From Acanthamoeba lenticulata (Eukaryota; Discosea; Longamoebia; Acanthamoebidae), in NCBI GenBank assembly GCA_002179805.1, contig NAVB01001022.1, positions 1 through 36,410 on the forward strand: a DNA stretch of 36,410 nt. The letters run 5' to 3'. How positions within the stretch are numbered: position 1 is the stretch's first letter; every line of letters begins with the position of its first letter. Shown here one piece after another: positions 10,433 through 23,371 of this stretch. The notes beneath the pieces are model-generated. The model was not told the origin of the DNA. It saw only the letters and a list, made by a program, of their open reading frames with translations, and did not search any database. The position numbers and the translations under genes are program-made.

Positions 10433-10491
10433 TCTGTACCTGTACGCGGACAAAGGAGATCTGGGCCTCGATCAATTTGCACATAATTGAA

Positions 10492-12172
10492 ATGGATTCC
10501 AGGCGAACTTGGTTTGCCGTGCCGTTGCTGGGGCTTCTTTTGGTCATCTTCATCGTAGGTGTTCCTTCGGCACAAGGTTCGTTCCTCTACCGGTAGTTGC
10601 TATTGGTTTTTTTAGTTTTGATTTGAATCTTGCATCCGTCCCGCTACACAAACCTGTAAATTCGCAATTTAATAATCAACAACACCAATTAGCCCTCGAC
10701 ACGTTCAAATGCCGAGTGACACGAGTTGTGGTGAAGACGGAGAGCACTGCCCCCGGCCTGTCGGTCGGCGAGGCGATGGTTCTGGTGGGCAAGAATCCTA
10801 ATTTCGTGGACCCGGCCGCCACGCATTGGACCTGCACCGACGGCCTCTTTAGCGGCGACGCCCTCGCCACGCCCGGTATGCCGCCCTTCACCCCTTTCTG
10901 TTGGCCAGCCTGCCTGCTGTCCCAGCTCGGTGATGACCCTCGAGCTTGGTGTTTGCGCACCATGGTCCAGGCGGCGACTCGGGCGAGTTCCTGATGGGCC
11001 TCGCCTTGTACGCGGCCGAGCTGCGCAAGTTCTATCCCGACTTTGAGCTGACCAAGCTCGAGGTCGCCGAGCTCTTCAGGGAGTTCATGCTCACCGTTGA
11101 AGAATCGCGGGCCTTCTACATGCACATGGACTCTGTGCGTTGCCGGCTTCTTCCTCTTCATTCTTCTTCCGCCCGGGCCCTGCGCTGACACATTGTCGTG
11201 CCGGTGACGGTGGTCGTGATGACCCAGAACGTGCACACGGAACTGAAGGAGCGGTTGGAGCCCATCCTTGGGGCCAACCCCAACATCTTCTACGTGCCCG
11301 AGCCCAAGCAGGCGCAGGTCCTCAAGATCGTGACCAACCCCGACTTTGTGGGCTGCGCCCACCTCCACGCCATCATGCAATTCCCGGCCAAGTACAACGT
11401 ACGTTCCTGCCTGGATTCACCTGTGGTGGCCCTCGTTGACGTGTGCGCGCGCACGACGCCAGATCCCGCGAGAGACGACCGAGTACTTCCTGACGGCGTT
11501 CTACGCGTACCTGTGGAACCACGAGAGCAGCCACAAGCTCGTGCTGGCCATCACCGACCCGGTGCCCGTGGACGGCTCGCGTGGGGAGGTGGCCTTTATC
11601 AAGCTGGGCACCGACCAGTCCGCGCTCGACATCGCCGACCAGTGCTCCAACATGGCGCCCGTGATGTCGGCCAAGACGGGCAAGGGCCCCGTGCTGCTGG
11701 CCCAGCCCCAGTTTGTCGGCGGCGTGCGGGACTCGATCGTCTTTTTCTTCTCGCGCAAGCTCCAATCCGTACGGCTCCGCCCCATCCACGGTGTGGCCCC
11801 AGCGCTGCTCGCTGCTGACGTCAGCACACGCACAGTTGATTGGCGAGCAAGAGGTGAGCGAGGTCAACATCGCGCCGCAGATGGCCGACCTTGCTGCCGT
11901 GCACCTGCAGCTCTCGGTTTCGAGCCTGGCCAAGAACAAGCCCGTGTACAAGGTCACCTTGATCCTAGACAACACGGCCAGCCTCCTGCGGTTGATCATC
12001 GCCTCGGCGGTCGCCGTGTCGATCTTCATCGTCTTGTTCGCGGGCATCACCTACATTAAATACGTGCGTAGCCGCCCGTCCCCCAACCACGACGATGACG
12101 ATGACGCAACAGCCTGACGTTGGCTCTCTGCAGAGGGAGCACAAGCATGACGATGACGATTACGAGGTGTAG
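10492..12172 (+). CDS. Type I membrane protein of unknown function
   Basis: Seven exons: 10492-10576, 10693-10875, 10971-11134, 11228-11398, 11463-11768, 11836-12063 and 12134-12172. All junctions are phase-consistent. The product of about 390 residues has an N-terminal signal sequence (WFAVPLLGLLLVIFIVGVPS, cleavage likely near SAQA), a lumenal or extracellular domain with several Cys, one C-terminal transmembrane helix (LLRLIIASAVAVSIFIVLFA) and a short acidic tail, YREHKHDDDDYEV. I do not recognise the ectodomain. If the last 70-nt intron (12064-12133) is retained, the frame stays open to 12117 and ends in a different but similar tail, NHDDDDDATA. The layout fits a secretory-pathway or plasma-membrane protein. 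Confidence 0.75.
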
Positions 12173-12385
12173 AAAGTACGACTCAGTCTCTCCTCTCGTC
12201 TCTCTCGCCCTCTTCCATGATGACCATGATCATCAGATGCTGAGGTCTTGCCACATCGCCATGTCCCCTCTCCTCCTCCGCCTCCATTTTGTAAAGAAGT
12301 AGCCAAAGAAGCCGACACGACATGTCGGAGTTTTGTCCATGACGTGCTCAGCATCTTGACGGCTGACATTACCGTTGGGGTCCGG

Positions 12386-12565
12386 CTAACCACGCCTCTC
12401 GCGAGATATCAAAGGGCAGCCGTTGGCCTCCGCCCACCGGAGGACTTCCAAATGTCCGTTTCGGGCTGCATAACGGCCAATCTCCTTGCCCCATGGGCAG
12501 CCGTTGGCACGCGCCCACTGACGCACGGTCAGATAGCCTCCCAGAGCTGCATTGGCCGTACGTTT
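12386..12565 (-). pseudogene. Relic of an ankyrin-repeat gene (two repeats)
   Basis: The minus strand keeps a 59-codon frame between stops. It includes GGYLTVRQWARANGCPW, then RYAARNGHLEVLRWAEANGCP: two units with a 26-residue period. The WARANGCPW..AARNGHLEVLRWA pattern is the ankyrin type expanded in Acanthamoeba and in giant viruses that infect it (mimiviruses, pandoraviruses). There is no start codon in this frame, TAA precedes it and TAG follows it, and the flanks are AT-rich, so it is a fragment and not a gene. It lies in the 12173-12783 gap, where I see no other gene. Confidence 0.75.
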
Positions 12566-12766
12566 TTATTGATTTTTATTTTGGTGGCGAAGTCGACTGT
12601 AATTCTGTTTGTTGATTTTTTATTTTTATTTTCTACAACGAACAGAGAAGAAAAACAATTTCTGTGGCTTGTGCGAATTCTGCCAAAATAAAAACTTTGG
12701 CACGAAAAAATTGGTGCTACCTCTTTTTCTAGCTCCTCGGCACAAACACACAAGACCATCTCGGCC

Positions 12767-12850
12767 AGCCTAAGCACGAGGAGATGAAGCGTTCACATGA
12801 GGTGAGTGCTCTCGCACCCACCCCATTCTCAAGCCTAAGTGCTTAGGCTT
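12767..12850. repeat. Inverted repeats around the first exon of the E1 gene
   Basis: A perfect hairpin AAGCCTAAG-TG-CTTAGGCTT lies at 12831-12850, in intron 1 of the E1 gene. A third copy, AGCCTAAGCAC at 12767-12777 just before the start codon, is complementary to GTGCTTAGGCT at 12839-12849. The copies flank the small first exon and could fold over it or be factor-binding sites. Confidence 0.5.
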
Positions 12851-15800
12851 TTCAGTGATGGTCTTTTGCATCGAGCAGTTGGGCTATCTTTCGCTCACGT
12901 GACACTGCTCATCTTGTGTAACATTGAACTTCTTTTGCGTCTTACGCCATTTTTCTATCATTTACAGCAAAGTACTGCTACGGATCACCCATCCAGCACA
13001 TCCGATGTCAGGACCGACCGCCTACTCACTTGTACGTACTGCCTTCACTGACATTCACACTCTGCTGTTGCAGCTCTCATCACTCTTTCTCCGATGCTGG
13101 CACACAGCCCGTGCGCGCACGACGTCCAAACTGGACCTGGGCCTGTACTCACGCCAAGTCTACGTGCTGGGTCTTGAAACCATGAAGAAGCTTGCTGAAA
13201 CCAACGTTCTTGTTTGCGGCATCAAGGGGCTGGGCCTCGAAATTGGTACCATTTTGCATCCTTGAGATTTTTTTTTTCCCCTTCCTCTCTTTTTTCTCCA
13301 TCCTGCTGCCGCCAGATCTTAAGACGGATCTTCTCCTGTTATGTGGATTCCTTCCACCAGCCAAGAACGTGGTGCTCGCCGGTGTCAAGTCGGTGACGTT
13401 GCATGATACTGAGGCCGTAGAGTTGAACGACCTCTCGTCGCAGTTTTACCTCTTTGAGGAGGACGTTGGCAAGAACAGGGCTGAGGTACCTCCGCGACGC
13501 CCCCTTACCTCCCTTTCCTCGTCGACCAGACGACTGTGCTCACCGTGCTCTCCGCTCCGCTCAGATGAGCTTGAATCGAGTTGCAGAGCTGAACCCCTAC
13601 GTGAACGTGACGGCGCACACCGGGGCGCTGGACATGGCCTTCCTCTCGACGTTCCAGGTGGTGGTGATGACCAACGCCAAGTCCACGGCCGAGCTGACGC
13701 GAGTGAGCACCTTCTGTCACGACAACCGCATCGCGTTCATCTGGGCCGAGACGCGGGGCCTCTTTGGCACAATCTTCACCGATTTTGGCGAGGAGTTTGT
13801 CGTAGTGGACACCAACGGCGAAGAGCCCGAGCGCCACATCATCTCCTCCATCAGCCAGGACAACCCGGCTGTTGTGACCGTGCATGACGAGAGCCGACAT
13901 GGCCTCGAGGACGGCGACCAGGTCATCTTCGACGAGGTCGAGGGCATGGCCGAGCTCAACAGCCTCCAGTCGCCGGTTCGCGTCACCGTCACGGGCCCTT
14001 ACACGTTCAAGATCGACCACGACACCACCCAGTATGGGGCCTACCAACGCGGCGGCGTTGTACAGCAGGTCAAGGTGCCCAAGAAGCTCAAGTTCAGCCC
14101 GCTCACCCGCGCTCTGGTTACGCCGGGTGAGTTCGCCATCAGCGACTTTGCCAAGCTCGGCCGCCCGGAGCAGTTGCACCTGGGCTTCCAAGCGCTTTTG
14201 GCTTACCAGGACCTGCACAACGGCCAACTTCCGCCTGTCGGTGATGCCGCGGCCGCCGACGAAGTTGTTGCCTTCGCCAAGGAACTCAACCAGCGAGCCA
14301 AGCGCGAGGCACGTGTGCTGATCCACTTTTTGGTCTCTTGATTCTTTGTTTCAATAATTCTTATATTGCGTTAAATATTTCACTGCAGAACGCCGAGAGG
14401 ATCGACGACAAGTGGCACGAAGTTGATGAAGTCGACGAAGACATCATCAGGAAGCTTGCCATGTTCTCCCGCGGTGACCTTTGCCCGATGGTATGCACCT
14501 TGTTTCTTCTCGCTGCAGCGCGTAGATGACCGCCTCACATTTGTAACCTGCTGTGCAGAACGCCTTTTTCGGAGGCATCACAGCGCAGGAGGTGCTCAAG
14601 ATCTCTGGCAAGTTCCATCCGATTTACCAGTGGTTCTACTTTGACGCCGTCGAGGCCCTGCCCAGCGAACTCAACCTCGCTGACCACGCGCCGGTAGCTG
14701 CTCGCCTCCCTTAGCCCTCTCCCCCGGTGCCATTTTTGCGAGAGGCTTGTCGGGCTGACGATTGATTACGCTATTGCAGGTGGGCAGCCGTTACGACAAC
14801 CAGATCGCCGTGTTTGGGCGCGCCTTCCAGGAGAAGCTCGGGCAGCAAAAGTTCTTTTTGTGCGGCGCGGGCGCATTGGGCTGCGAATTTTTGAAGAACT
14901 TTGCCATGATGGGTCTCGGCTGCGGCGAGCACGGCAACATCCACGTCACCGACATGGACAACATCGAGAAGTCCAACCTCAACCGCCAGTTCCTCTTCCG
15001 TGACTACGACATCGGGGTAAGTCTTTTGTTTATGTTTTTATATTGTTTCTTTTAATTGAATGCTAAGACCCTATTTTCGGTAAAAACAGAAAATGAAGTC
15101 GCAGGCGGCTGCGGCGGCGATCAAGGTAATGAACCCGCAAATTCGCGTGACGCCCTACGAGATCCCTGTGCAGACGGAGGAGACCTTCACCGAGGCCTTC
15201 TGGCGGTCGCTCGACGGAGTGTGCAACGCGCTGGACAACCTGGAAGCGCGACGGTACACGGATTACCAGTGCGTCACGTACGGGAAGCCGCTGCTGGAGT
15301 CGGGCACGCTCGGCGCCAAGGCCAACACGCAGGTCGTGCTGCCGCACAAGACCGAGTCTTACTCGGCGTCGGCGGACCCGCCGGAGAAGACGATCCCCAT
15401 GTGCACGCTTAAGAACTTCCCCAACAAGATCGAGCACACGATCGAGTGGGCGCGCGACCTCTTTGGCGGCTTCTTCAAGAACCAGGCCGAGGACGTCAAC
15501 AACTACCTGGACAACCCGGACTACCTCAAGAAGATGCGCGCCAACACCAACGTGGGCGTGCTCCGGAAGACGGTCGAGGGCATCGCGGCCTACCTCGAGA
15601 AGGCCAACAACATGACCATCCGCGAGTGCGTCGCTTGGGCACGTCTCCATTTTGAGGATCTCTTCAATCACAACATCGCCCAGCTGGCGTACAACTTCCC
15701 CGAGGACCACATTACCGCCAACGGCGTGCGGTTCTGGTCGGGCCCCAAGCGGTTCCCGCGGGTGATCACCTTCAACGAGGACGATCCGCTTCACATGGAC

Positions 15801-16889
15801 TTTATCGTGGCCGGCGCCAAGCTCTTGGCCCGCCTCTTTGGCCTCGACGACCACATCACGCTCGACGAGATCCACTCTGCGCTTGCCACCGTCACGGTCC
15901 CGCCCTTCACGCCCAAGAAGGTCAAGATCCAGACCGAGCCCGGCCAGCAGGAGGAGAACCAGAGCAGCGGCGGCGATGAGCACGACGCCGACGAGGAGGC
16001 CATTTCGCGCATCGTCGCGTCGCTACCGGACCGCGCGCAACTGCCGGCCGACTGGCGGCTGAAGCCCATCGCGTTCGAGAAGGACGACGACACCAACCAC
16101 CACATGGACTTCATCACCGCGGCGTCCAACCTGCGCGCCCGCAACTACAGCATCAAGGAGGCCGACGTGCACAAGACCAAGCAAATCGCCGGCAAGATCA
16201 TCCCGGCCATCGCCACCACCACGGCCATGATCACCGGCCTGGTGTGCCTCGAGCTCTACAAGCTCGTGCAGGGCGACAAGAAGGTGGACCAGTTCAAGAA
16301 CGCCTTCGTCAACCTGGCCCTCCCCTTCTGGGCCTTCTCCGAGCCCCTTCCTCCCGCCGTCCACAAGGGCGTTGATGTACGTCTATTCTTCACTTTTTTT
16401 TGGCTATTTTATTCATGGTTAATGTGTGATTTGCAGGGGTCGAAGCCGTACCCGAAGGACGGGTGGACGGAGTGGGACAAGATCGAGATCACCGGGGTGA
16501 CGCCGCAGACCAGGCTGCAGGAGTTGATCAACCGGTTCAAGGAGGAGCACGGCGTGGTGGTCAACTCCATCGCCAGCGGAGTGGGTCTGATGTACACGTC
16601 CTACCTGCCCGGCCACAAGGCCCGCCTCTCCCAGTCGTACGGCCTTCCTTCTTTTATGTTCATTTCTTTTATTTATTCATTTTTGAACGATTTATGCGTA
16701 CTTCTTCGTACGTTGCTGATTCCGCCTTTGGGGTGCAGGGTGGTGGACATTTGGTGCAGCTCGAACAAGAAGACGATCCCGGCGTCGAAGAACTTTATCC
16801 TCCTCTCGGTGGAGGGTGAGGACGCCGAGACGGGAGACGAACTCGAACTGCCCGACGTGCACTTCAGGTTCCGTCCTCTCGAAGCTTGA
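12784..16889 (+). CDS. UBA1: Ubiquitin-activating enzyme E1
   Basis: E1 adenylates ubiquitin with ATP, takes it as a thioester and passes it to E2 enzymes. The spliced protein of about 1,050 residues matches UBA1 throughout: [45 protein letters not shown], the second nucleotide-binding fold [36 protein letters not shown], the catalytic cysteine in [48 protein letters not shown] and a C-terminal ubiquitin-fold domain. Early exons are 12784-12801 (MKRSHE), 12968-13031, 13108-13245, 13361-13485 and from 13565. I prefer this start because donor GTGAGT and acceptor TTTACAG are strong and keep phase; an ATG at 13005 is an alternative. The intron at 14309-14388 has a GC donor. MKR is a possible nuclear signal, as in human UBA1. 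Confidence 0.96.
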
Positions 16890-17028
16890 GAGCCTGTCCC
16901 GCAAATAAAAGCAAAAAGATTATTATTTATCCTTGTTTGGTCAAGAATGCATGGAATGTGTCTGCACGAAGAAGAAGAAAAAACAACCAAAATTCAAGTC
17001 GAGGGTCACCTGAGAACCACATCGCAGC

Positions 17029-18800
17029 ATGCAGAACACGACCGAGCAACAAGCGCTCGAAGAACGGTTCGAGAGGGTGCGTACAAGCGATGACCCGCTC
17101 AACAGAGAGTTGTCGGCAGCTGAATAAGCAGCTACTTCATCTCTAGGTCTTTCGGGTGATGTGCAGCAAGCTCGAGGCACCCATGGATTCAGCTCAAGCC
17201 TCGCTCTCTCGCGTAGCCACTGATATGAACCTGACCGTCTTCAAACGCCCCTTCACAACAGCCAGGACAGAGCAGGGTACATTGTGCGGAAAGAGTCCTT
17301 ATTGATGCACCACCCTGTTGACGTTTTGTGAGGCAGGCACCATCATCCTCAACCTCCTCCACAAGGCCGATACGGTATTGGCCTTCCTGCAAGCCATTGA
17401 AAAGAGTTTGATCGAACGCCGTGAGGAAGGTTTGCGCCTTGCTGCCAAGGCTTCGTGGCGGCGTAGGTCGACCGTGATTCAGCCTGAGCAGCTCCTCCAG
17501 GATCCCATGCGCATGATTCGAGGCGCCTCGATGATCAACCAGCTGCCCGAACTGCCCATCTACGCAAACAACGGCTTCAACATGCATGGGTAAGGCGTTT
17601 CCTATCTCGCCCAGAATGCTTCTTGTGGCTCTGTTGCTGAGTCTGTGCGGCTCCCGCCAACCAGCGGCTACCAGCGGAAGAGCGTGTCGCTGGCGATGGC
17701 CAACAAGCTTGCGCAAATGTCGATCCGCCGACACATGGGCCACCCGTTGCCCCAGGATGACGTGGCTCTGCTTGTTGCAGCCGACGCAGAGTATGGCTCT
17801 TGTTTCTCTGTCTTATTTCATTGAGCCCATTGCCAACAACGGGCGTGTTTTGCAATCAGGCCCTTGCCTCCTGAAGATGCTGAAGAGCCAGCCTCGGCCG
17901 TACCTGAGGCTTTGACGACCCCAGGACCAGGGTCGAATAACTCGCCCCGACCGGCTGCGCGGACGAACGTGGTCGTCAACTACACCCGCCATGGCCTCAC
18001 CGCTGTAAACGACCAGAAGCGAGCGGGAATGCTCAAGCTCGAACAGCACCACAACGCTATCAACCCCCAAGGTAGCGCTACTCGTGGTCGCAGGCACACG
18101 CACACTCGAGACTCACGTAAGGCGCTCGACGTCAGGGCTCGGGAGGGACTCGTTCTGGGACTACGAGTGCGTGGGCAAGGTCAAGAAGGTGCCGTCGCGA
18201 TCGTCGGCCTTGGTCGTTCTGGTGGCCAAGTCGCCTCGACGACGCTATTACGTCGGTGACAACATCCCCGTGGAGCTCGAGATCCGCAACCACTCGCTAC
18301 GCGTCATCAAGGAGGTGGCCATGTCCCTCTGTCACGTCACCTACAGCGTCATCATGGGCTACCTGCCCGAGGATACGGTAATGCGCATACTTATCATGAT
18401 GATTATGATGATGGTGATCCTGAGAGTTGTGCAGGAAAAGAAAAATCTGGTCAAGTTGCGGTCGGAGAAGAAGCGCGACGCCGTGCGGACGGAAGTGATG
18501 TCGCCCTTTGGGTTCCCCATTAAGGCCAAGTTCCGGAGCACGCACCACGTCCGGTTCAAGATCCCCTTCAGCGTTCCGGTGGCTCACGTGTACCCCTCCA
18601 AGCTGCCGGACAACCGCGAGTACATCGAGACTGTCTACATGCTCCAGATCAGGTAAGTGCCTCCCCCAGCGCCCATTCCTTCGGCCCACAGAAGGAGGCT
18701 CACCACGCGTGGCAAACCCAGGGTGGGCGGGCCCAAGTTTGGGGGACCCATCATGAGCCTCGGGCCCTTCAACCTCGAGGCCCGGCCCTCGGTCAACTAA
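17029..18800 (+). CDS. Arrestin-like (arrestin C-domain) protein with a novel N-terminal half
   Basis: About eight exons from ATG 17029 to TAA 18800; every junction I checked keeps phase. The C-terminal part resembles an arrestin C-domain: RRRYYVGDNIPVELEIRNHS, VIKEVAMSLCHVTYS, then FPIKAKFRSTHHVRFKIPFS and NREYIETVYMLQIRVGG, ending EARPSVN. Arrestin-fold proteins act as adaptors for receptor endocytosis and ubiquitin ligases. The N-terminal half has a helical segment (LNLLHKADTVLAFLQAIEKS), a basic stretch (AAKASWRRRSTV), then SVSLAMANKLAQMSIRRHMG, and matches nothing I recognise. A Pro/Ser linker separates the halves. No arrestin N-domain is evident. It starts 140 bp after the E1 stop and converges on the methyltransferase gene. 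Confidence 0.6.
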
Positions 18801-18867
18801 TATTTTAGCATTTTATTCGTCTTATTAATGCAAAAAAACAAATAGAAAAACAGAAGTCAAACCATGT
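18801..18867. promoter_or_regulatory. Shared 3' region of convergent genes, with AATAAA on the minus strand
   Basis: Only 67 bp separate the stops of the arrestin-like and methyltransferase genes. TTTATT at 18812-18817 is AATAAA on the minus strand, about 50 nt past the methyltransferase stop and so usable as its poly(A) signal. The AT-rich spacer must serve the 3' ends of both transcripts. Confidence 0.5.
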
Positions 18868-20567
18868 TTAAGCGACAGGGCGGACGCGCGCCTCCAGCTC
18901 AGTCACCCGCTGGGCGAGGTCCGCGGCCTGCCGGAGCTGCTCCTCCTGCATGGCCTCCACGCGCCGCGGATCGGCTCCGCTGGCCTCGGCCTCGGTCTCC
19001 TCGACGCTCGCGTCATCCGCCGGCGTGGAAGAGGAGCACCCCGTGCGCGGGTGGGTGACGAACTTGGAGTGGATGAGCTTGAGGTCCAGCGGCGTCGTGT
19101 CTGGCGCATGATGCACCACCGTCACCACGCCCAGCCGCTCGCCTTCACGCCGGGCGACCGGCGGTGTGAGTCCTTCCGATCCATCGAAATGCGCGCGTTG
19201 GACACGAACCGTTGTTTTCGAGCAGGCGGACCGGGTTGCTGAACTCGCCGGTGAGCTGTTGGTCGGCCGACAGCATCGGCACGAAACGAACGTCGAGCAG
19301 GCCGACGGCCTTGACCTGCCCCTCGAGGCTCACGTCCACCCGCACCAGCTTCTGGAACCCGTTCGGCGGGCCTGTGGAGGCGCGTGCGCGGCAGCGGTCA
19401 GACGACTGACAACCACATCAGCCCCAAGGAGTGGGGCCGAGCCGAGGAGGTCTCCTGCGACGTGCCCACAGGGATGACCATGCGCCCGCCGGGCTTGAGC
19501 TGGTCGATGAGCGCCTGCGGCACCTCTGTCGCGTCCATCGCATGAGCACGAGGATCAATGACAATGGCAAGCGCTAAAGAAGAAGAAGAAGAGAGGGTGG
19601 CGAGGGGCGGCACCTTCAGAGGCGGCTGCGACGTAGATGGCGTCGTACGGGCCTTCGGCCTCGAGGCCCTGGAAGCCGTCGCCCACTTCACGCCCCAAGT
19701 CGAGTCAGACGCAGAAACGCACTCATTGCGAAGAAGAAGAAGAAGAAGAAGAAGAGGGGTGGGAGACCTCGGATGTCGATGCGGTCGAGTAGGTCGGGCG
19801 CGGCGCGCTCGATGTTGTCGATGGACTGGTGCACGAGGTCCGGGATGTGCTCGATGCCAAAGACCCGCCCCTGCGGCCCGACCATGTGGGCCAGGCACGC
19901 CGTGGCGTAGCCGGAGCCAGATCCGACGTCCAGCACGCGCGCGCCCGCATGCGGCAGCGTCTCGGCAAGGAGGTCGAGGCCGAAGGCCAGCTTTGGTTTT
20001 TAAATAAATATGAAATTAGAAATAAAATAAAATGAATAGAAAAACCGTCCATGACCACGCAAGGAGAAGAAGACGCACGATGTGCGGCGCCGAGATGGTG
20101 GCGTTGAAGCCTGCAGAGGGTCAGTACAAAAAGAACTTAAGGAGAGACGGTTTGCGCACGAACCGATGGGCAAGGCCGAGTCGTGGTAGGGATTGCCGAC
20201 GTCAGACGCCACAAAGAGCGCGCGGTCGACGGCGAGCATGGCCTGCTCGACGCTCACTTGCGTCAGGTGGAACGACTCTGCAAGCGCAGAAGGGTCAGCG
20301 AAAAAGACCATGGCCCTGCGTGTGGCACCACTCCGCACCCTTCAGGTTGGCCACCAGCTCAGGCAGCGTCTGGGGCTGTTTGGCCGCGGCTCCGCCTGAC
20401 TTCTTGGTGTTGTGGGGAGGGCTGCGGGGCGCGCTGTTCCCCAACGACCGATAGTAGAGGAAGCCCGAGGCGGCAACCGCCAGGCCGCCGGCCGCGGCGA
20501 GCGCAAGAACCAACGCCCGACCACGAAGTGGCCACCCTTGAGAACCGTCCGCTTCGTGTCCTTCCAT
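18868..20567 (-). CDS. PCMT1: Protein-L-isoaspartate O-methyltransferase with N-terminal membrane anchor
   Basis: The enzyme uses SAM to methylate abnormal isoaspartyl residues and start their repair. Exons are 20339-20567, 20164-20277, 20079-20110 (32 nt), 19768-19990, 19614-19685, 19466-19525, from 19371 down, and a last one ending at 18868. The core matches [44 protein letters not shown], motif [61 protein letters not shown] and [20 protein letters not shown]. Two additions stand out. A hydrophobic helix at residues 19-39 ([21 protein letters not shown]) precedes a Pro/Ser linker and predicts a membrane-anchored enzyme. A C-terminal tail of about 80 residues has an acidic Ser-rich part and a short coiled coil ([20 protein letters not shown]). 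The intron at 19372-19465 has a GC donor. Confidence 0.9.
19731..19755 (-). repeat. (CTT)8 microsatellite forming an intron pyrimidine tract
   Basis: The plus strand reads AAG eight times, so the methyltransferase transcript reads CUU repeats just inside the donor of intron 19686-19767. A shorter AAG array at about 19577-19592 lies in the neighbouring intron 19526-19613. Confidence 0.85.
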
Positions 20568-21124
20568 GTCCGTAAACGACTTCAGGAGAAAAAGAGCTTC
20601 AGATAATCTTGGTATTGATATTTCTTGATAAAATGAAAAAGAAAAACACAATATGTGTCCCTTCGTTCTTCACCGACATGTTGCCGCCTCGGGCCAAGCA
20701 AGGCAGGGGCACGACAAGCAAGTTCGTGCTCAGGTCACTCAACCCCTTTTCTCATTCTGTCCCCGCAGGTTGTCACGGCTTGTTGGACGAGGACCATGAT
20801 GCTCAGGTCTTCTTTGCGTGGCTACAATCGGCCCACCCAGAGGAGCCAAGGTCCTAACCAACAACGAGTTGGGGCGCGGCGGAGCAGTAGTGGCCGTTGA
20901 TTTGGCGGGAACAACCAGAGGCGGAGTTGACAATCGTCCTTTAAGATGGCGCCGGGGCTACCGCCGGAGGGGGGGAGAAGAAAAGGCGGCTTCAACGGGC
21001 GTCATGTTGTTAGCTCCTCCGCCCGGCCCCGCCACACCCCTCACCTGCCCTCGGGCTTATGAGCTTTTACTTCCTTAGTGCTTACAACCACCACGTTGGG
21101 AGAGACGTCGATTAGCCAACAGAC
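20568..21124. promoter_or_regulatory. 557-bp divergent intergenic region
   Basis: This lies between the starts of the methyltransferase (-) and homocitrate synthase (+). I see no convincing gene; the short open frames lack family matches and codon bias. It should hold promoters for both genes. AAGATGGCGCC at 20943-20953 resembles the animal YY1 site, but that is not evidence of function here. Confidence 0.5.
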
Positions 21125-23257
<2,133 letters not shown>

Positions 23258-23330
23258 GGCGTTGTTCTTCTTCTTCCTCTCTCTACCTTTCCCTTTGTTT
23301 TTGTTTCATAGTTTTCCAACAACGATTGTT

Positions 23331-23340
23331 TTTTATTAAA
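23331..23340. promoter_or_regulatory. Overlapping poly(A) signals for two convergent genes
   Basis: TTTATT at 23332-23337 (AATAAA on the minus strand) overlaps ATTAAA at 23335-23340 on the plus strand. It sits between the homocitrate synthase stop (23257) and the surface-protein stop (23372), so one short element could signal cleavage in both directions. Confidence 0.5.
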
Positions 23341-23371
23341 AAAAAGAATGAGAAGGTCTTGTTTACTTGCG

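Noticed and set aside
12160..12393. 77-codon minus-strand frame next to the ankyrin relic, as a continuation of that gene
   Set aside because: It is in another frame, lacks ankyrin residues and has no splice site linking it to the relic; I did not extend the relic into it.
13505..14326. 273-codon minus-strand frame opposite E1
   Set aside because: Antisense image of a highly conserved E1 exon with no family signal of its own.
15063..15983. 306-codon minus-strand frame opposite the E1 catalytic exon
   Set aside because: Same reason: codon-bias shadow; the plus strand holds the UBA1 catalytic cysteine region.
20943..20953. YY1-like AAGATGGCGCC in the methyltransferase/HCS spacer
   Set aside because: An animal transcription-factor motif; a single chance match in GC-rich DNA of an amoeba is not evidence.
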